64,000 nucleotides of DNA from assembly GCA_016719815.1 (NCBI GenBank), contig JADJYK010000001.1, positions 372,001 to 436,000 of the forward strand, given 5' to 3'. Below the pieces are notes generated by a model. That model was not told the DNA's origin and searched no databases. It saw nothing but the letters and a program-made list of their open reading frames with translations. The first letter of the stretch is position 1. Each line of letters opens with the position of its first letter. The stretch is from Chitinophagaceae bacterium. Lineage in GTDB: Bacteria > Bacteroidota > Bacteroidia > Chitinophagales > Chitinophagaceae. Shown here one piece after another: positions 8,268-19,000 of the stretch. A program made the position numbers and the translations under genes.

Positions 8268-11200
8268 ATGAGTACAGGAGAACAAAATGGAAATGCTGCA
8301 AACACCCCTTCAGGGGGCGGGGGCATTGAATACAACTTTTCGCAAATTGAAAAAAAATGGCAGCAGGTTTGGAGAGAAACACAGGTGTACAAGGTTTCAA
8401 ACGAAAGTGATAAGCCCAAGTATTATGTGCTGGATATGTTTCCCTACCCAAGTGGCGCAGGATTGCATGTGGGGCATCCACTGGGCTATATCGCCTCCGA
8501 TATTTACAGCCGCTATAAAAAACTGAAAGGGTTTAATGTACTGCACCCGATGGGTTATGATGCCTTTGGCCTGCCGGCCGAGCAATATGCTATCGAACAT
8601 GGCATTCATCCTGCAGTTTCAACTGAAACCAATATTGGTACATTCAGAAAGCAATTGGATAATATCGGTTTCTGTTACGACTGGGACCGGGAGGTGCGCA
8701 CCTGCGATACTAAGTATTATAAATGGACACAGTGGATATTCCTGCAACTCTTCAACAGCTATTTCGACCGGAAAGAACAAAAAGCGAAGCCTGTTAGTGA
8801 ATTGAAAAAGCAGTTCATGGTTCATGGTTCATTGCCATTTACTATGAACCATGACCCCTTTACCGCAGAAGAGTGGAAGTCTTTCGATGAAAAGATCCAA
8901 CAAGACATCCTGATGCAATACCGCCTTGCCTTTTGCGGCTATGGCGAAGTAAACTGGTGCGAGGCGCTGGGCACCGTACTGGCCAATGATGAAGTGGTGA
9001 ACGGTGTAAGCGAAAGAGGCGGTCACCCGGTGGTGAAAAAGAAGTTGCGTCAGTGGTACCTGCGAATTACAGAATATGCCGACCGCCTGCTGGAAGGGCT
9101 CGACCGCATCGAGTTCAGCGAGGCGATGAAGGGAAATGCAGACGAACTGGATTGGTAAATCTTCTGGCGCAGAAATAAGCTTCGGGGTAAAAGCTATGAA
9201 CTACGGAAATGAAAGCTCACAGCTCAAAGCTCAAGGCCCGCAGCTTACTGTTTACACTACAAGACCCGATACCATCTTTGGTGTTGACTTTATGGTTATT
9301 GCTCCGGAACATGAACTGGTGGAAACCATAACCACGGCTGAACAGAAACAGGCAGTGGAAGACTACATTGCTTATGTAAAAAGCCGCAGTGAGAGGGAAC
9401 GGATAGCTGAGAAGAAAATCAGCGGTGTGTTTACCGGGGCTTATGCCCTTAATCCGTTTGATGGCAGGGAAATTCCCATTTGGATTTCGGAATATGTGCT
9501 GGCCGGCTACGGCACAGGAGCTATTATGGCGGTGCCCTGTGGCGATGAAAGAGACCACAAGTTTGCCAGGCATTTCAATATTCCTGTTACCAATATTATT
9601 GGAGGCTACTATAATGGCGAAGAAGCCAATCCTACCAAAGATGCCATACTGGAGAATTCAGGGTTTATCAACGGCATGGTAATGAAGGATGCGATAGATG
9701 TGGTGATAAACAAACTGGAAGAAAAAGGCATTGGTGTGCGGAAAGTGAATTACAAAATGCGGGATGCCGCCTTCAGCCGGCAGCGCTACTGGGGCGAACC
9801 GTTCCCGATTGTGTGGAAGGACGGCATTGCATACCCGATGGATGAAAGTCAGTTGCCACTCGAACTGCCGCATGTGGACTCTTACAAACCAGGACCAGAA
9901 GGAGAAGGACCGTTGGCCAATATTAAAGAATGGGCCCTCATCCCCAACTCTTCTCCGCCTGCGGAGAAGGGGGCTGCAAAAGTTCCTAAATATAGTGTAT
10001 ATGCTCCTGTTCAATACGAACTGGCAAAACAAATGCGGAAGGAATATACAGCGGCAGAAGGAAAATTATGGGAAGTAGTCCGGGATAGCAAGCTCGGTTA
10101 TAAATTCAGGAGGCAGCACCCGGTTGACAGGTACATTGCCGATTTTATTTGTTTACAGGAAGCATTAATAGTTGAAGTTGATGGCGGGTATCATTCTACC
10201 GATGAGCAAAAATTATATGATGAAGAGAGAACAAAAGTGCTTAATACGATTGGCTTTGAGGTGATGAGGGTAACAAACGAAGAGGTGATAAATCATCCGT
10301 TAAAAACAGGAAGAAAAATAAAAGAAAGAATTGAGCAGAAAAGAGCGGAGTCTTCGCAGTTCACCCCTCTCCACGAAGTGGAGAAGGGGCAGGGGGTGAG
10401 GGAAACTAATACGATGCCTGGCTATGCCGGAAGCAGTTGGTATTTCCTTCGTTACATGGACCCGCACAACGACAGTGAATTTTGCAGCCGCAAAGCCAGC
10501 GACTACTGGAACCAGGTGGATTTATACATTGGTGGTACCGAACATGCCGTAGGCCACTTGCTTTATAGCCGCATGTGGACAAAAGTGTTGTACGATCTGG
10601 GCCATATTGGCTTTGATGAACCATTTAAGCAATTGGTAAACCAGGGGATGATACAGGGAAGCAGCCGGTTTGTCTTCAGAATACATGGTACAAATCTTTT
10701 TGTTTCAGCCAGTTTGATATCTGATAATGGTACTTATGATGGAAAACAACTTGACAAGCTTCATGCTGATGTAAATATGGTTGATGGCTTTGAACTGGAT
10801 ACTGAAACTTTCAAGAAATGGAGAAATGAGGAATATGCCGACGCAGAATTTATTTTAGAAGATGGCAAATACATCTGTGGCAGTGAGGTGGAGAAAATGT
10901 CCAAGTCAAAATTCAACACGGTTAATCCTGATGATTTGGTGGCAAAATACGGTGCCGATACTTTCCGGATGTACGAAATGTTCCTCGGCCCGGTTGAACT
11001 GAGTAAGCCATGGGACACCAAAGGCATCGAAGGTGTGCACCGTTTTATCAGAAAGTTCTGGAGATTATTTGCTGATGAACTGAAAGGTCTTGTTGTTATG
11101 GAAGAAGAACCAACAGCCGCCGAACTGAAAGTGCTGCACAACGCCATCCGCAGGATTGAAAACGATACGGAACGTTTCAGTTTTAATACTGCTGTGAGCA

Positions 11201-11577
11201 ATTTTATGATTGCCACCAACGAACTCACCGACCTGAAATGTCATAAGCGTAAAGTGCTGGAACCATTGCTGGTACTCATTGTGCCTTATGCACCGCATAT
11301 TGCAGCCGAGTTGTGGAGCTTGTTAGGTCATACTACATCAGTGATTGACCAGCCCTACCCGGTTTTTGAAGAGAAATATGTAAAAGAGACCAGCAAGGCT
11401 TACCCGATAGCCATAAATGGCAAAACAAGAACAGAAATAACAATTGCCCTCGAGGCCACACAGCAGCAGGTGGAAGAACTGGTGCTGGCCGATGACACTG
11501 TAAAAAAATGGCTGGAAGGGAAAGCCCCAAAAAAAATCATTTATGTGAAAAACAAAATGATTAACGTCGTTATTTAG
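8268..11577 (+). CDS. leuS: Leucyl-tRNA synthetase with inserted DUF559 domain, frameshifted
   Basis: Class I synthetase that charges tRNA-Leu. The HIGH-type motif is HVGH in [15 protein letters not shown]. The editing domain has [16 protein letters not shown], the core has [11 protein letters not shown] and [17 protein letters not shown], and KMSKS lies in [10 protein letters not shown]. The frame breaks at GGG 9131-9133: one G too many splits ...SEAMK from the [14 protein letters not shown] continuation. Corrected length is about 1102 residues, well above the usual 850-950. Most of the excess is a DUF559 domain between ANIKEW and RETNTMPG (about 9943-10398). Two in-frame heptamer repeats (8814-8832, 9214-9234) also lie in variable regions. 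All synthetase motifs are kept, so it is probably active despite the inserts. Confidence 0.95.
8811..8853 (+). repeat. TTCATGG heptamer array with inverted repeat inside leuS
   Basis: TTCATGG is repeated 2.7 times at 8814-8832. The last ten bases, CATGGTTCAT (8823-8832), are matched by a perfect inverted copy ATGAACCATG at 8844-8853 with an 11-nt loop. The block is translated in frame as [16 protein letters not shown], in a part of LeuRS that varies between relatives. It looks like a repeat element captured in a coding sequence. Confidence 0.75.
9214..9234 (+). repeat. Triple AGCTCAM heptamer inside leuS
   Basis: Three contiguous heptamers: AGCTCAC, AGCTCAA, AGCTCAA. Being 21 nt long, the array keeps the frame and encodes SSQLKAQ, just before the conserved editing-domain segment [11 protein letters not shown] related array occurs in ileS at 60208-60228. 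Confidence 0.8.
9943..10398 (+). mobile_element. In-frame DUF559 (Vsr-like nuclease) insert in leuS with flanking palindromes
   Basis: About 152 codons lie between LeuRS residues ANIKEW and RETNTMPG, where relatives have a short loop. The core from about 9985 to 10344 matches DUF559: [56 protein letters not shown] and VTNEEV. The Glu, Asp and EVDGGYH residues expected of the Vsr/very-short-patch nuclease fold are all present. Both ends carry palindromes: CTTCTCCGC/GCGGAGAAG (9950-9958 with 9961-9969) and CCCCTCTCCAC/GTGGAGAAGGGG (10364-10374 with 10378-10389, one bulge). There is no stop codon, so it is read through as part of LeuRS; an internal ATG at 10033 could also give a free nuclease. 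Mobility is inferred. Confidence 0.8.
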
Positions 11578-11612
11578 AGTAAGAACAAACAAGCAAGGGC
11601 TGTGTGCTGGTG

Positions 11613-11644
11613 GCCTCCTCTGGGGGAGGAGGTCGGGAGGAGGC
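11613..11644. repeat. Nested GC-rich palindrome after leuS
   Basis: GCCTCCTC (11613-11620) pairs with GAGGAGGC (11637-11644), and an inner GAGGAGG (11626-11632) offers an alternative fold. The layout (CCTCC...GGAGG, then TCGGGAGGAGG) resembles the palindromes that flank the DUF559 insert and may be the same repeat family. It lies 35 bp after the leuS stop. Confidence 0.6.
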
Positions 11645-11687
11645 AGTAGTTGTATAAATAACAGAATTATACCAGTGGTAAAACTAT

Positions 11688-11726
11688 AAATGGTTTTGGG
11701 TGTAACTTGAGAGCCCAAAACCATTT
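11688..11726 (+). promoter_or_regulatory. Perfect 13-bp hairpin abutting the tricorn-like gene start
   Basis: AAATGGTTTTGGG (11688-11700) pairs with CCCAAAACCATTT (11714-11726) over a 13-nt loop. It ends 2 nt before ATG 11729. No T tract follows, so it is either a weak terminator for leuS or an RNA structure next to the translation start. Confidence 0.5.
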
Positions 11727-11728
11727 GT

Positions 11729-14700
11729 ATGAATAAGCTTTTTACAATTGCATTGCTTGCTGTCAGCCAGTTGCTGTTTTCTCAACCCAACACTTATTTT
11801 TTTTCTCACCCAACACTAACACCCGACGGGCAAACGGTAATCTTTGCTTTTGAAGGTGATTTGTGGAAAGCCGCTGTCAGCGATGGTCAGGCATCCCGCC
11901 TTACCGCTATGCAGGGTTATGAAACTTCACCGAGGGTTTCACCGGATGGAAAATGGATTGCTTTCACCGGCAGGCAGTTTGGTAATGCAGATGTGTTTGT
12001 GATGCCGGTTGGCGGCGGCGAGGTACAGCAGATTACCTATCACAGCGGAAACGATGAAGTAACCAGCTGGGGCTGGGATTCAAAGTACATTTATTTCAAC
12101 AGCAGTCGCATGGGACAGATTGCCGGTTATAAGGTAAGTGCGGCAGGCGGTACACCACAAAGGGTTTTTGGCAACTATTTTTTCAGTACGATCATAACCT
12201 GGTGGAGCATCCGGCTTCCGGCGAAATATTTTTCAATGATACCTGGGAAAGCAACAACCAGGTACAGCGGAAAAGATACAAAGGTCCTTTCAACCCGGAT
12301 ATACAATCATACAACCTGAAAACAAAGCAGCATAAGAAATACACCACCTGGGAGGGAAAGATTTTGGGGCAACGATAGATAAGGAGGGGAATGTGTTTTA
12401 CATTTCTGATGAAGGAAATGGCGAGTATAATTTGTATGTGCTGGTGAAAGGCGATAAGAGAAGATGTACCCGTTTTACTTCTTCAATAAAAACACCACAA
12501 GTAAATGCAGAAGGCGGAAAGGTTGTTTTTGAAAAGGATTACCAGTTGTGGATATATGATGTAAAAACAGGCAATGAAAAAAGGCTTGATATTGCAATCG
12601 TTCGCAATAATATATTACCAAAAGAAAAAGATTTTGATGTAAAAGGAAATATTTCAGCGTATGATGTGTCTCCTGATGGAAAAAAACTGGCTTTTGTTTC
12701 CCGTGGTGAATTGTTTATAAGTGATGTGGAAGGGAAATTTATTCAGCAAATAAACCGTGGTACTGCCGAGAGGGTGAAAGAAGTGAAATGGCTGAGTGAT
12801 AATAAGTCATTGTTGTTTAGCCAGACGCTGGATGGATATACCAACCTGTACACCATCCGGGCCGACAGTACAGGCTTACTCAAACAACTTACAAGCGATA
12901 AGAAGAATAACCGCAATATTGTTTTGAACAAGAAAAGAACACAGGCCGTTTTTCTTTGCGGAAGAGATGAGGTGAAGCTGATGGACATGAAAACAATGCA
13001 GGCAAAAACGATTGTGAAAGATGAACTGTGGGCATTTCAGAACAGCGACCCTGGTTTTTCGCCCAATGATGAATATGTGCTGTTTACGGCCAAGCGAAAC
13101 TTTGAGGAAGACATATTTGTACATCACATAAAAGAAAACAGAACTATCAATCTTACCAATACCGGTGTCACAGAATCCGGACCTGTCTGGTCAGGTGATG
13201 GTAAATACATTTATTTCACTTCGCAGCGGTTAAAACCAGCTTATCCAACCGGAATGGCCAATGCAAAAGTGTACCGGCTGCCATTAGAGAAGCTTGATGA
13301 ACCATTCCGGCTTGATAAGTATAATGATTTGTTTAAGGAGGAAAAAAAAGACACTTCAAAGAAAAATGCTGCGACTGCCGACTCGCTGAAAGCAATCGCT
13401 ATTGACATGGACCTGATAATGGAGCGGCTGGAACAGGTAAGCCCTTCGTTTGGTTCACAATTCTTGCAGGCTGTTTACCAAAAAGGCGAAAAGACAACTG
13501 TTTTGTACACCAGCAATCATGGCGAGGGTAAAAATGCTCTCTGGAAAACGGTTATTGAACCATTTGAACAGAACAAAACAGAAAAGATTGCAGGTGCAGA
13601 CAACAGTTTCGGATTTGATATAATTGAAGTAAGTGATAAACTGTATGTGCTTTCTGCAGGCGGCATTAATAAGTTGAATCTTGAGGCAAATAAGATTGAT
13701 CCGGTTAATATCAGTTTTACATTCAGAAGAAATCTTGCCGAAGAGTTTAACCAAATGTTCTACGAGGCCTGGGCCGGAATGGAAGAGGGCTATTATGACG
13801 AAAAATTTCATAGTTATAACTGGAAAAAGGCGAAAGACTATTACAGCCAGTTTTTGCCATACATCAATAACCGGGCTGATTTAAGAACGATGCTGAATGA
13901 TATGCTGGGAGAACTGAATTCCTCTCACCAGGGCTTTAATTCATTTGGCGATGATGAGAACATTGCCTTGCAAAACCAGACAATGGAAACCGGAATTATT
14001 TTTGAAAATGACAATCCCTATACTGTAAAATATGTGGCACGCCGTTCTGTTACTGATAAAAAGACGATAGATATAAAGCCCGGTGATGTGCTGGTAAAAG
14101 TAAATGATGAGGAGGTAGTGAAGCAAAAAGACAGAAATTTCTATTTCACTCTTCCATCAAGGGATAAAGAACTGAAACTGACGTTTAGCAGGAAAGGACA
14201 ACTGGTGAATGTAAAAATTCACCCGCAGTCCAGCTTGTTTAACAACCTGTATGACGAATGGGTGGATGCAAACCAGCACAGAGTGGATGAAAAAAGCAAG
14301 GGCCGCATTGCCTATGGTTATATGAAAAATATGGGACCAGGCGAACTGGAGCAGTTTGTGATTGATATGACACAGGAGCTTACAAAAAAAGATGCGCTTA
14401 TATTTGACCTGCGCTATAATACCGGCGGTAATGTGCATGATGATGTACTGAAATTCTTATCCCAAAAAACCTATCTCAACTGGAAGTACCGGGAAGGTAA
14501 ACTAACTGCCCAGTCTAATTTTTCGCCTGCGGATAAGCCAATTATTTTGCTTATAAATGAACAGTCGCTCAGCGATGCTGAAATGACTGCTGCCGGCTTT
14601 AAGGAACTGAAGCTGGGAACTATTGTTGGCAATGGAACTTACCGCTGGATTATTTTCACCAGTGGCATTGGTTTGGTGGATGGCTCATCGGCACGCATGC

Positions 14701-14855
14701 CGGCATGGGGCTGTTATACGCTGGATGGTAAAGACCTGGAAATGTCGGGAGTGCAGCCGGATATTCTTGTTATCAATAGTTTTGATGATAAACTGAATGG
14801 CCGTGACCCGCAGCTTGACAGGGCAATTGAGGAAGTATTGAAGCAGATAAGATAG
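11729..14855 (+). CDS. Tricorn-like S41 family protease, frameshifted twice
   Basis: Exported protein of about 1041 residues. A signal peptide (LFTIALLAVSQLLFSQ) is followed by WD40/TolB-like propeller repeats (TLTPDGQTVIFAFEGDLW, VSPDGKWIAFTGR, GDGKYIYFTSQR), then a C1-like helical region, a PDZ domain (IDIKPGDVLVKVNDEEV) and the S41 catalytic domain with NEQSLSDAEMTAAGF, where the Ser before Asp-Ala-Glu is the likely nucleophile. This is the tricorn protease arrangement. Two frame breaks occur: at the T run 12178-12183, and at AAA 12357-12359, where KDFGATIDKEGN is expected. Between them the other frame reads NLVEHPASGEIFFNDTWES, as in the family. Both are probably sequence errors. A hairpin directly precedes the start. 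Confidence 0.88.
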
Positions 14856-14857
14856 CT

Positions 14858-15918
14858 TCAGGGTGTTTTCACCAGCCGGATCATGGCGCTGCTGCCTTCA
14901 CTACTGGCCAGCAATGCATCGTAGCGGTTGCTGTTTACTATTGCCACCATATAGGAGGTGTTAGGTGGAATGCTGCCGAGATTCTCGGCTACCATTACCA
15001 GTTCATTAGTTTCTTTAAGCGACGAAACCGGAAGTTTCAGAATGTATGCCGCTGCGGTCAGTTTCAGGTGCTGCAGAATAATTTCTCCATTCAGGAAAAG
15101 AGATATTGAATCGCCATCAATTTCGGCGTTGTCGTAAAACCGCAGTTCCAGAGTATCACCACTGATGGGTATTTCTTTAATATATATTTTTTGGCGGGTT
15201 ATGAATTTTTCCTGAATGGCCGGAGACTTATTTTCAGATAGTTTATTTTTTTCCGGTTCTTTTATCTCACTAATTGCCGGCAATGAAGGCTGAACCGGCT
15301 TTTCTGCGGGTTTTGCGGCGATTCTTTTATTATTATCGGCTCGACAATGGCAGGCTTTTCTGCGGCAATTTCAACATAAAGAGGCTTGCCTCTAATACCA
15401 ACAATGCTGTCTATTATTTCCGGATCGCTGGTTCCAACGGTATAGTTTTCAATAATCCAGTCCCATTCGTCCGTAAACATGGGATTATCTGATTTGTCGA
15501 GGGTTACTTCTCCTTTAGGACTCATTTCATTTTTGGATTCTGAAGCTTTCCCGTTCAGCATCATTTTATCACCGCCGGGACAGTTGAAATCTGCTCTCGA
15601 CAAAAGAGGTACTTTACCAGGCATGCTGAAGGAAAAGCGGCTGGATTTCTCTTCAAGCAATTGATCATCCCACCAAACCGCTTCATTTGTCCGGTTGTCA
15701 AAATAGCCTTTAATGCTGTATCGCCTGAAATTTTCTGCTGAAGAATAATAGTAGGAAGTTCCTGTCAGGCTGTCACCTTTCTGAATGATTTTTATTTCTG
15801 CTTTTTGCCTGCCAATTTTACCTTTCCAGGTGCCCGTTATCATTTGGGAGTTGGCTTTTGACCCAAAGCATACCGTAAAAATAAATATCAGTGACAAATA
15901 AAAGGTAAAACGCTGCAT
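14858..15918 (-). CDS. Exported hypothetical protein, frameshifted
   Basis: About 353 residues after joining two frames. It has a signal peptide (FTFYLSLIFIFTVCFGSKANS), then an N-terminal beta-rich part starting MITGTWKGKIGRQKAEIKI, a Pro/Lys/Glu linker, and a C-terminal domain with ELRFYDNAEIDGDSISLFLN and ENLGSIPPNTSYMV. The break is at the TTTT run 15325-15328 (plus strand); one more base joins ...EPIIIK to IAAKPAEKPVQP. I recall similar unnamed exported proteins in Chitinophagaceae but no assigned function. It is convergent with the tricorn-like gene, with only 2 bp between stops. Confidence 0.75.
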
Positions 15919-16042
15919 TATTAGTATTTCCGGATGACAAAAATTTAAAACGATTTAATAGGTTGATTATTTTGGCCGGATTGAACTGAATTCTTTACCT
16001 TAGTGGGTATAGAAAACTTAAAACTCCAAAACCTAACTACTT

Positions 16043-19000
16043 ATGCAAAAAATTTACATTGCGAAGTATGCGGCTATTGCAAAAAAACTTATAACAATTA
16101 ATAAGTCTTTTGCACTATTTCTTCTGGCTGCTTTTCTTTCAACGAATGTGTTGTATTCGCAAATAACCCAAAGGGTTTCAGGTTCAGCTGACCGGGCCTG
16201 TTCGAGAACAGAGGCCGAGAAGGAATTTTTCTTTAAGCAGGCAACGGACTTCAGAAATGTTATTCAGGAAAAGAATGCTGTACTGGTTGCAGAAAAGAAA
16301 GCGGGAAGAGTAACAGGCGTTCCTTATCTTGATGCCTGTGTTAACGGAAATATTATTGGTGACGGTGGGTTCGAAGCAACTAATGCCTCTACTTTTGCCA
16401 ATCCATTTTGGACTTCTACATCCAGCAGTTTTGGCACTTCATTGTGTAATGTTGCCTCTTGTGGTACAGGTGGCGGAACTGCAGGCCCCCGTACCGGTTC
16501 TTTCTGGGTATGGTTTGGAGGAACATCATCTGCTGAGGTTGGCACAGCTGAGCAAAGCATTGTGTTCCCAACCGGTGCTGTATCTGTAACACTTAATTAT
16601 TATTTGCGTATTGGCTCTGTAACGGCTCCTTTTGATGCCACTATGGTAGTAAAAGTTGATGGCGTAACGCAAACAACTTATACTGAACCGTCTACTGCAG
16701 AAGCAGCATATACATTAAGAACTTTAGATCTTACAGCTTATGCTGATGGTTTACCCCACGTAATACGTTTTGAATATAATAACCCTGCCGGTAGCGGCAA
16801 CTCCAATTTTACTGTTGATGATGTTTCGCTGGATGTTGTTTGCAGCCCTTGTACTGGTACCCCAACTGCAGGTACTATTACTGGTCCGGCTACACCTGTT
16901 TGTGCTGGCTCACCAGTTGCATTAGCATTATCGGGTGCCACTTCAGGTACTGGTATTACTTACCAATGGAAATCTTCAGCTACAGCCGGTGGCCCCTACA
17001 CAAATATTGTTGGTGCTACAAGCGCAACTTATAACTTTAGTGCAAGTGCCACAGCTTATTATATCTGTACAGTTACCTGTACGGCCAGTGCTTCATCTGC
17101 CGATACTCCGGAGTTCACTGTTAATGTGAGCAGTCCGGTTCATTCGGGAGTTTCTGCCACTCCTAACAGTATGTGTTCTGGCAGTTCAACTGTTATAGCA
17201 GGTACTGCATCCGGCGGTTTATTTGCCGGAGGTTATGGTGTTCTTGCTTCCTCTGGAACTATCAACCTTGCCATTCCTGATAATAATGCAACAGGAGCCA
17301 GTTCTTCAATCACTTTACCAGCCACTACTATTACAGCCGCTGGTGATCTGACAGTACGGGTAAATATGACACATACCTGGACAGGAGATGTTGCACTCAG
17401 ATTAACCGGCCCTTGCGGAACTACTTACCTGTTCGACAGGCCAGGGGTTACTCCTCCGGCCACTTGTTGTGGTAATTCCGGTGACCTGAGCGGAATTTAT
17501 ACTTTCACACTTTCTGCTGCATCAATTATTCCAGAAAGTGGTGGTGGAACGATTGCTGCCGGTTCTTACCTGCCTTCTGATGCTAACGGTGCTTCGCATA
17601 GCTGGACAGGATTAACTTTCCCTTGTGCTGCCGGTGGCAGCTGGACACTTACTGCTACTGATGGAGCTGGTGGTGATTTGGGAACAATCGTAAGCTGGGA
17701 AATTCTTGGCCCGATTACTCTTGGTGCTTATTCTCATACTTTGACCGGTCCCGGTACGATTGTACAAAATCCTGCTACTGGCCCTAATGGCGGAACTGCT
17801 AACTTCAGTGTTTCTGCAATTCCTGCTGGCAACCATGTATATGTTCTTACATCCACAGATGGCACAGGTTGTTCTGTAAGTTCTAATATTCCTGTAACTG
17901 TAAGTTCAACTCCTGTAATTACAACACAGCCTGTTAACAGGGTTATTTGCCAAAATGGCAATACCACCTTTGCCCCGGTTTTCACATCGGGTACTCCGCC
18001 AACTTTCCAATGGCAGATCAGTACTGCCGGTGCCGGTGGTCCGTGGACAAACCTTGTGAATGTTGCTCCGTTCTCCGGTGTTACAACAGGAACACTTACA
18101 TTAACTGGTACTGGCCTTGCATATAATGGCAACTACTTCCAGTGTATTATAACCAATGTATGTGGTACTACCACCACCACACCGGCCATGTTAACAGTTA
18201 ATCCGCTGCCGGTTGTAAACTCCGGCCCAAGCGGTTTATGTGCACCTGTAACTATTATTGCAAGCGGTAACGCCAATACATGGGCATGGACACCTGCAAC
18301 AGGTCTTAATACTACTACTGGTACAACGGTTATTGCCTCTCCAACCACTACTACTGTATATACTGTTACGGGTACGATTACCGCAACTGGTTGTCAGAAT
18401 TCTGCATCTGTAACAGTGCTGGGCACACCTGCCACACCTGCTGTTACTCCGGCTAACCCTGTAATTTGTGCAGGTACTATACAGCCGCTTACTGTTACAC
18501 CAATTACGAATACTGTAACCTATACAGGTGCTGCGATGAATATGGCTACCAGCCCATCAGGCCCGGCCAGTGTATATCCTGCAATTATAAATGTGTCTGG
18601 TTTGCCAACTTCGGGTGTAAGAGTTAAATCTGTAACACTCAATGGGGTTTCACATACTTGGCCCTCTGATGTTGATGTACTGGTTCAGTCTCCGACCGGA
18701 ACTAACGTGATAGTGATGTCTGACAGGGGTGGCTCTACTGATATCATCAATGCAAATCTCGTATTTGACGATGCCGCAGCGGCCATATTGCCAACAACTG
18801 CTATTTCATCCGGAACATACAAACCATCCAATACAGATTCTCCTGACAATTTCGCTGCACCGGGTCCGGGCAGCATTACGAATGTGAACCCAACACTTTC
18901 CACATTTACCGGAAACTTTAATGGTAACTGGAACCTGTTTGTTGTGGACGACTTAGGTGGAGATGGCGGTTCTGTTACCAGTTGGTCTATCACATTTGAA

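Noticed and set aside
9950..10389. DUF559 insert as an intein
   Set aside because: No intein splice-junction residues (Cys/Ser start, His-Asn end) at the boundaries; the insert seems to stay in the mature protein.
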